In this document: positions 5,575 through 8,488 of the stretch, in pieces
Numbering within the stretch: the stretch's first letter is position 1
Layout of the letters: each line of letters opens with the position of its first letter
NCBI GenBank assembly: GCA_031553675.1
Contig: JAVBLF010000028.1
Coordinates: 1 to 8,488, forward strand
Direction: 5' to 3'
DNA from: JAVBLF01 sp031553675
Lineage (GTDB): Bacteria > Bacillota > Clostridia > Christensenellales > CALWSW01
DNA: 8,488 bases
The notes under the pieces: generated by a model
The model's database searches: none
Told to the model about the DNA's origin: nothing
The model's input: the letters and a program-made list of their open reading frames with translations, nothing else
Program-made: the position numbers and the translations under genes

Positions 5575-5844
5575 TCAGTCCCGGTTCGTCGCCTGTTTGA
5601 TCATTTGGTTGCCGAGCACGGTCGCACCGGTGACGAGAACACCTTGTATGATGGCATCAATGAGGGTCATGCCGCTGTCCGGGCGGAGCGAAAGCGCAAT
5701 GCAACCAGCCACGCCGAGAACCAGCAGAACGAAAGGAATCGTCCAGTCGGGAACTTTCGGGGTCTGCTTGAGAAGCGCCCCGATGATATAGAGCACCGGG
5801 ATCATGACCAAGCAATTTTCGAGCACGTAATTCAAAAAATCCAT
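5575..5844 (-). CDS. Phage holin (Hol44 / holin superfamily V-like)
   Basis: The 89-residue protein is almost entirely hydrophobic. Likely membrane segments are residues 4-25 (YVLENCLVMIPVLYIIGALL), 36-54 (IPFVLLVLGVAGCIALSL) and a more amphipathic stretch 61-80 (LIDAIIQGVLVTGATVLGNQ), ending in a short polar tail KQATNRD. The LKQTPKVPDW turn and IQGVLVTGATVxGNQ resemble the Hol44 family of Gram-positive phages. Holins form holes in the cytoplasmic membrane at a set time, letting endolysin reach the peptidoglycan and triggering lysis. ATG 5844 has a consensus AGGAGG 5 nt upstream (5850-5855), the strongest ribosome site in this operon, consistent with abundant late expression. It is the last gene before the terminator. 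Confidence 0.85.
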   Translation of the reverse strand: MDFLNYVLENCLVMIPVLYIIGALLKQTPKVPDWTIPFVLLVLGVAGCIALSLRPDSGMTLIDAIIQGVLVTGATVLGNQMIKQATNRD

Positions 5845-5878
5845 ATTTGCCTCCTGCTATTGCAATTTTGGGGCAGAA

Positions 5879-5917
5879 ATCGAAATAGACAGGGCGCGCG
5901 ACCCTGCTTGTTTCGAT
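5879..5917 (-). repeat. Intergenic hairpin upstream of the holin
   Basis: ATCGAAA (5879-5885) pairs with TTTCGAT (5911-5917) and CAGGG (5890-5894) with CCCTG (5902-5906). The intervening 4 nt on each side are mostly wobble or Watson-Crick pairs, so the stem is close to 16 bp with a 7-nt loop. It fills the gap between the coiled-coil gene and the holin and is not followed by a clean T run. It may modulate holin mRNA level or stability. Confidence 0.55.
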
Positions 5918-5922
5918 CCGCG

Positions 5923-6204
5923 CTACTTCTCCAGGCCATCCAGCCGTTTATGCGCCTGTTTCGCCGACTCTTCGACGCGCGTGACGCGTTCGGTCAGCGC
6001 GTCGAACTCCTTTTTTTGCGCACGCTGCTCGACGCGGATCTCGTCCACACCGCGCTTGATGTACTCCACATCAGTGCGCAGCAAAGCGTCGGCCGACGCT
6101 TCCGTCTGCGTCTGGCTCTTCTGCGTGCGCGCGAAGCCCAGCCAACCAAGCAAAACGCCGCTCAAGGCGGCGACGACGCTGACGATAGCACCCCACTCGT
6201 TCAT
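5923..6204 (-). CDS. Small membrane-anchored coiled-coil phage protein
   Basis: The 93-residue protein has one N-terminal membrane segment (about residues 6-25, IVSVVAALSGVLLGWLGFA). A polar Q/T/S-rich linker follows, and then a long heptad-patterned coiled coil (about 43-92: LRTDVEYIKRGVDEIRVEQR..., ending RVTRVEESAKQAHKRLDGLEK). Such proteins are common beside holins in phages of Gram-positive bacteria; the plan is a TM/coiled-coil reversal of the XhlA type, and the precise role (holin partner or regulator, membrane scaffold) is not established. The start is ATG 6204. The purine-rich GGGGTGAAGAGG ribosome region fills the 12 nt after the stop of the radical SAM gene, so the two are probably co-translated. 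Confidence 0.78.
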   Translation of the reverse strand: MNEWGAIVSVVAALSGVLLGWLGFARTQKSQTQTEASADALLRTDVEYIKRGVDEIRVEQRAQKKEFDALTERVTRVEESAKQAHKRLDGLEK

Positions 6205-6216
6205 TCCTCTTCACCC

Positions 6217-7050
6217 CTACTGATAGATTTTTCGAAACTTTGTTGCGACGATGATCGGCCGACACCATTCGCGCTGGAAGGGCTTCCACTCGTCGGCAAC
6301 GACGCCGCTATGATCGCGGTACAGCATGGCGTATGGCATAAAGCCCGCCTCGATTGTTTGGGTCAACCGTCTCTCGGCTTTATCGAACGTGTCCTGCGGA
6401 TAACCGACCAGGACATAGCATCGTGCGGCTTGGCTTGCAGCCGTATGACCCGCTCTGCGCAACATTATCCCTGCTTCGATGAGCGGCTCAAGGTCATCCG
6501 GTGTGTCGTAGGCGAAATACATCCGCTTTGCCCGAATCTCGCGCAATGAATCAGCATGCCACGGTTTCAGGAGTTTGGCTTCCAAGCCTCCGGTAAAGAC
6601 AGGCCGTTCCGGTTGGCGCGCAAGCATCAAAAACACGGCGCGAATGTGCTCATCAGAACAGGCAAGCAGATTGTCGTCGAGGACATTCCACCCATCCTTG
6701 ATCGGCAGCTCGCGAAGTTGAAACCCCTCGCGTTTTGGGACGCTGCAAAACCAACATCTGTTTGGGCACCCCCTGCTTGTAATGACGAAGCCTTTTTTCA
6801 GGTATCGCCCCGGTACGAATTCGCCACCCGGCTCGTCAAAAGCAGGGCCTCCCACTTCTACCGGCAGCCCCGTTTTTTGCCAAGCTGCTGCAAGTTCTTC
6901 GGCCTTTTTCAGGTCATAAGAAAAGGCGCAACTTACATGCACCTCACTTGCTGTCGGTAGAATTTTCGGCGGCGATGCTGTAAACGTCAGCGAATCATCG
7001 GGGGTTGCCCTTGTTCGGCGCGGAAACACGCGAATGATTTGCCCGCTCAT
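6217..7050 (-). CDS. Phage-encoded radical SAM enzyme of unknown substrate
   Basis: The 277-residue protein carries the radical SAM 4Fe-4S motif CX3CX2C at Cys95-Cys99-Cys102 (SRGCPNRCWFC). Downstream core features fit the TIM-like barrel: VFTGGLEAKLL (about 151-161, SAM amino-group GG region), MYFAYDTPDDLEPLIEAG (about 177-194) and YVLVGYPQDTFDKAERRL (about 212-229). The first 90 residues (VHVSCAFSYD..., VEVGGPAF) resemble the end of the Rossmann-like domain in B12-binding radical SAM proteins, but no cobalamin DxHxxG motif is seen. Family chemistry is reductive cleavage of S-adenosylmethionine to a 5'-deoxyadenosyl radical; the target here is unknown. The start ATG overlaps the endolysin stop (ATGA), so translation is coupled. 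Candidate substrates are nucleic acid, tRNA, or a neighbouring protein. No DNA-modification genes are visible here. Confidence 0.85.
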   Translation of the reverse strand: MSGQIIRVFPRRTRATPDDSLTFTASPPKILPTASEVHVSCAFSYDLKKAEELAAAWQKTGLPVEVGGPAFDEPGGEFVPGRYLKKGFVITSRGCPNRCWFCSVPKREGFQLRELPIKDGWNVLDDNLLACSDEHIRAVFLMLARQPERPVFTGGLEAKLLKPWHADSLREIRAKRMYFAYDTPDDLEPLIEAGIMLRRAGHTAASQAARCYVLVGYPQDTFDKAERRLTQTIEAGFMPYAMLYRDHSGVVADEWKPFQREWCRPIIVATKFRKIYQ

Positions 7051-7718
7051 TTGCTAACGTAATCGCCGTGTATGTAACCCGTTACGGGCTTCGCGCCGAT
7101 CATCGTCGCAACTGGCAGCCATTCGCCATCGCCGCACACGACGAGCGGATGGCCGTTGGTGGCCGCCGCAAGGATATTGCCTTCGGGCTTGTCGCGAATG
7201 TTGACAAAGGTCTGGCATTTTGCGGTGGCGGCACGCGGCTTGATGTTCGCCGGCTCATCTTCGCGAAAGCGCGCCACGGCGACGACCTTCGAATTGTAGC
7301 TGTCGATGCTACTCCGCACGACCTTGCCCTGCGAACTGCTCGCGTGGACGATCGTGTTGGCATTCTCGACAAGAACGACGTGCGTGATCTTGTTTTCGCG
7401 CGTTGTGCTGATCGTGTTCAGGTAGATGATGTCGCCGGTCTTCGGCTCATACCCCTGCTTTTTGAGTGTCGCGATACTCGTGAACGTCTTGCCGATCTGA
7501 CTACGCCCGGTAAGCGGCCACAGTAGATCGAACTCCGTGTCGTTAACCTCGGTGTTCGAGGTGCTGCCCGACTTGAAAACGTATCCTGCGGCCTTATACG
7601 CACGGTAGACGAGGCTGGAACAATCGAAATACTCCTCGTCCCAGCGCTTCGCTTGCGAGTACCGACAGCCGAGCTTATCGACTGCATACGCGACGGCTTT
7701 GGTGGCTATTGCGCCCAT
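7047..7718 (-). CDS. Phage endolysin: NlpC/P60 peptidase with C-terminal SH3-like domain
   Basis: The 223-residue protein has an N-terminal NlpC/P60 cysteine peptidase domain (about 1-150) with Cys33 (EYFDCSSLVYRA), His113 (KITHVVLVEN) and a third polar residue, probably His125 (TIVHASS). The PKTGDIIYLNT segment (about 92-102) is the usual strand before the catalytic His. A bacterial SH3-like cell-wall-binding domain follows (about 165-223: VNIRDKPEGNILAAATNGHPL and YIHGDYVSK). Enzymes of this type cut gamma-D-glutamyl-diaminopimelate or related bonds in peptidoglycan stem peptides. There is no signal peptide, so export depends on the holin. ATG 7718 has AAGGAG 6 nt upstream (7725-7730), which overlaps the stop of the tail gene. 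Its 3' end overlaps the radical SAM gene. Confidence 0.9.
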   Translation of the reverse strand: MGAIATKAVAYAVDKLGCRYSQAKRWDEEYFDCSSLVYRAYKAAGYVFKSGSTSNTEVNDTEFDLLWPLTGRSQIGKTFTSIATLKKQGYEPKTGDIIYLNTISTTRENKITHVVLVENANTIVHASSSQGKVVRSSIDSYNSKVVAVARFREDEPANIKPRAATAKCQTFVNIRDKPEGNILAAATNGHPLVVCGDGEWLPVATMIGAKPVTGYIHGDYVSK

Positions 7719-7729
7719 GTTTTTCTCCT

Positions 7730-8488
7730 TTATTCGCTCAAACGGATGTACTCAAGCGCATTAGCGGCGTTGAGCCTTTGCATGTAGACTTCGCCGTCGC
7801 CGCCCGTGACGATCTTGCAGTTGATGACAGACTCCGTGAGTTGACTTGTCTCGAAGTATTTGCCCGTCTGCTCGATGATCACATCTTGCGCATAGTGGAT
7901 GTTGCAGCCGTTGGTACAGGGCGCGAGGAAGTTGATACGTGCGCATAGGTCGCCGAGTATAACGCCCTGCGACCCCGTCGGGATGACTACATCATTGATC
8001 TCGCCCTGCGTGCTAACGCCGCAACGATCTCCAATCGTGACGCCACGCGACGAGGTGTTAAGCTCCACGTCGGACTCACGTCCCACGGTGGCATCGATAC
8101 AGCTACCAGCAAACTGGAAATTTGTATCGTCGCCGATCTTGTTGTTTTTACACCCCTCGCCCATGCTGCCCTCTACGCAGCGCGCGCCGATCTCGTTGCC
8201 GACGCAATCCCGATCAAGATAGCATGAGTATGAGTCGCGCCCAAACGTATTGTCCTTGCAGTAGGCATTCAACCGATGCCCAGCGCTGTAGCGGTCAAAC
8301 TTGTTACCGATGCAATACGCGGATAGGCCCATGTCGGTGGCGCAGTCAAAACAATTACACTCGCCATACTCACCGATCGAGATTGAGCCGCCCAAGTCGA
8401 TCACGTTGTCCCCGGCAAAACGATCTATCGCGTTGTAAGATGACGCGTGGATTGTGTTGCCCCAAGCTCCCCGACCCACGCGGTTATC
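7730..8488 (-). CDS. Cys-rich repetitive phage tail appendage, N-terminus missing
   Basis: The frame is open to the window edge (encoding DNRV before the GTG at 8479), and that GTG lies inside the repeat pattern, so the gene is cut and its true start is outside. The visible part, about 252 residues, is polar, glycine/asparagine-rich, and built of short strands ending in G-N or similar turns, as in beta-helical tail fibres and tailspikes. Residues 41-130 (counted from the GTG) repeat every 18. The C-terminal portion (about 195-249) loses the periodicity and ends VYMQRLNAANALEYIRLSE, likely a trimerisation or cap region. Fifteen cysteines are present in 249 residues, which is unusual for a phage fibre. 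Its place directly before the endolysin supports a receptor-binding or tail-tip role. No enzyme motif is recognised. Confidence 0.72.
   Translation of the reverse strand, partial: DNRVGRGAWGNTIHASSYNAIDRFAGDNVIDLGGSISIGEYGECNCFDCATDMGLSAYCIGNKFDRYSAGHRLNAYCKDNTFGRDSYSCYLDRDCVGNEIGARCVEGSMGEGCKNNKIGDDTNFQFAGSCIDATVGRESDVELNTSSRGVTIGDRCGVSTQGEINDVVIPTGSQGVILGDLCARINFLAPCTNGCNIHYAQDVIIEQTGKYFETSQLTESVINCKIVTGGDGEVYMQRLNAANALEYIRLSE
8090..8359 (-). repeat. Five 18-residue repeats within the tail appendage gene
   Basis: Five consecutive 54-bp units encode 18-residue repeats. The second to fifth have the pattern N-x-[FI]-[GD]-x10-x-C-x-[GDNA]; the first, at the N-terminal end, is less regular. A Cys occupies position 16 in the first four units and position 15 in the fifth. 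Eighteen residues equal one full turn of a left-handed beta-helix (three hexapeptides), so each unit is probably one coil. The repeats are diverged at DNA level. Confidence 0.6.

Larger units (their letters stand above)
5403..8488 (-). mobile_element. Late (tail/lysis) end of a prophage, partial
   Basis: Five leftward genes with tight spacing encode a tail appendage, an NlpC/P60 endolysin, a radical SAM enzyme, a TM-plus-coiled-coil protein and a holin, ending at a strong terminator. This order is typical of the right end of a temperate siphophage-like genome. The element continues past the window edge. Its outer boundary may lie further left, between tRNA-Val (4888) and 5403; no integrase or second attachment site is visible, so the boundary is not proven. 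No frameshift or stop breaks any of the five genes, suggesting an intact module. Confidence 0.82.

Noticed and set aside
5605..6549. Plus-strand open frame of 314 codons across the lysis genes
   Set aside because: It is antisense to the holin, coiled-coil and radical SAM genes, which have recognisable domains and ribosome sites; the frame has no plausible domain.
8090..8359. CRISPR array or DNA tandem repeat
   Set aside because: The 54-bp periodicity is only at protein level; DNA copies are too diverged and no spacers or identical repeats exist.

Overview
The window looks like a chromosomal segment of a moderately GC-rich Bacillota, possibly a member of the Negativicutes. The evidence is the Gram-positive-style Shine-Dalgarno sites (AGGAGG), sigma-A-type promoters with 17-bp spacers, CCA-encoding tRNA genes close to Bacillus-type sequences, a XerS-like recombinase, and a phage module with a Hol44-like holin and an NlpC/P60 endolysin. 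The genus cannot be settled from the sequence alone.

Left part (1-4360), host genes. The 3' end of a molybdopterin-binding (MoeA/MogA-like) protein gene is followed 4 nt later by an integral-membrane acyltransferase of the acyltransferase-3 family. A XerS-like tyrosine recombinase then reads rightwards from its own well-formed promoter. Facing it is a compact leftward operon, proC - rnhA - VOC-family protein, with a 4-nt gap and then a 4-nt ATGA overlap. That operon starts from an extended -10 promoter, and proC uses a TTG start.

Middle (4361-4932), tRNA segment. A near-consensus promoter, divergent from the proC promoter, drives tRNA-Trp(CCA), which is followed by a strong hairpin terminator. 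A second near-consensus promoter drives tRNA-Val(CAC). The terminator of tRNA-Val is a perfect 16-bp inverted repeat that begins inside the tRNA's CCA end and can serve both strands.

Right part (about 4933-8488), accessory DNA. First comes a leftward 85-residue hypothetical gene with its own promoter and a LexA-box-like site. Beyond it is the late end of a prophage, all on the minus strand and ending at a strong terminator (5403-5428). In transcription order it encodes a cysteine-rich, probably beta-helical tail appendage (cut by the window edge), an NlpC/P60-SH3 endolysin, a radical SAM enzyme translationally coupled to the endolysin, a small membrane-anchored coiled-coil protein, and a holin. 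The position of this module next to tRNA-Val suggests integration at that tRNA gene, but the second attachment site and the integrase would lie outside the window.

The most unusual element is the radical SAM enzyme inside the lysis cassette, next to a Cys-rich tail protein with 18-residue repeats.
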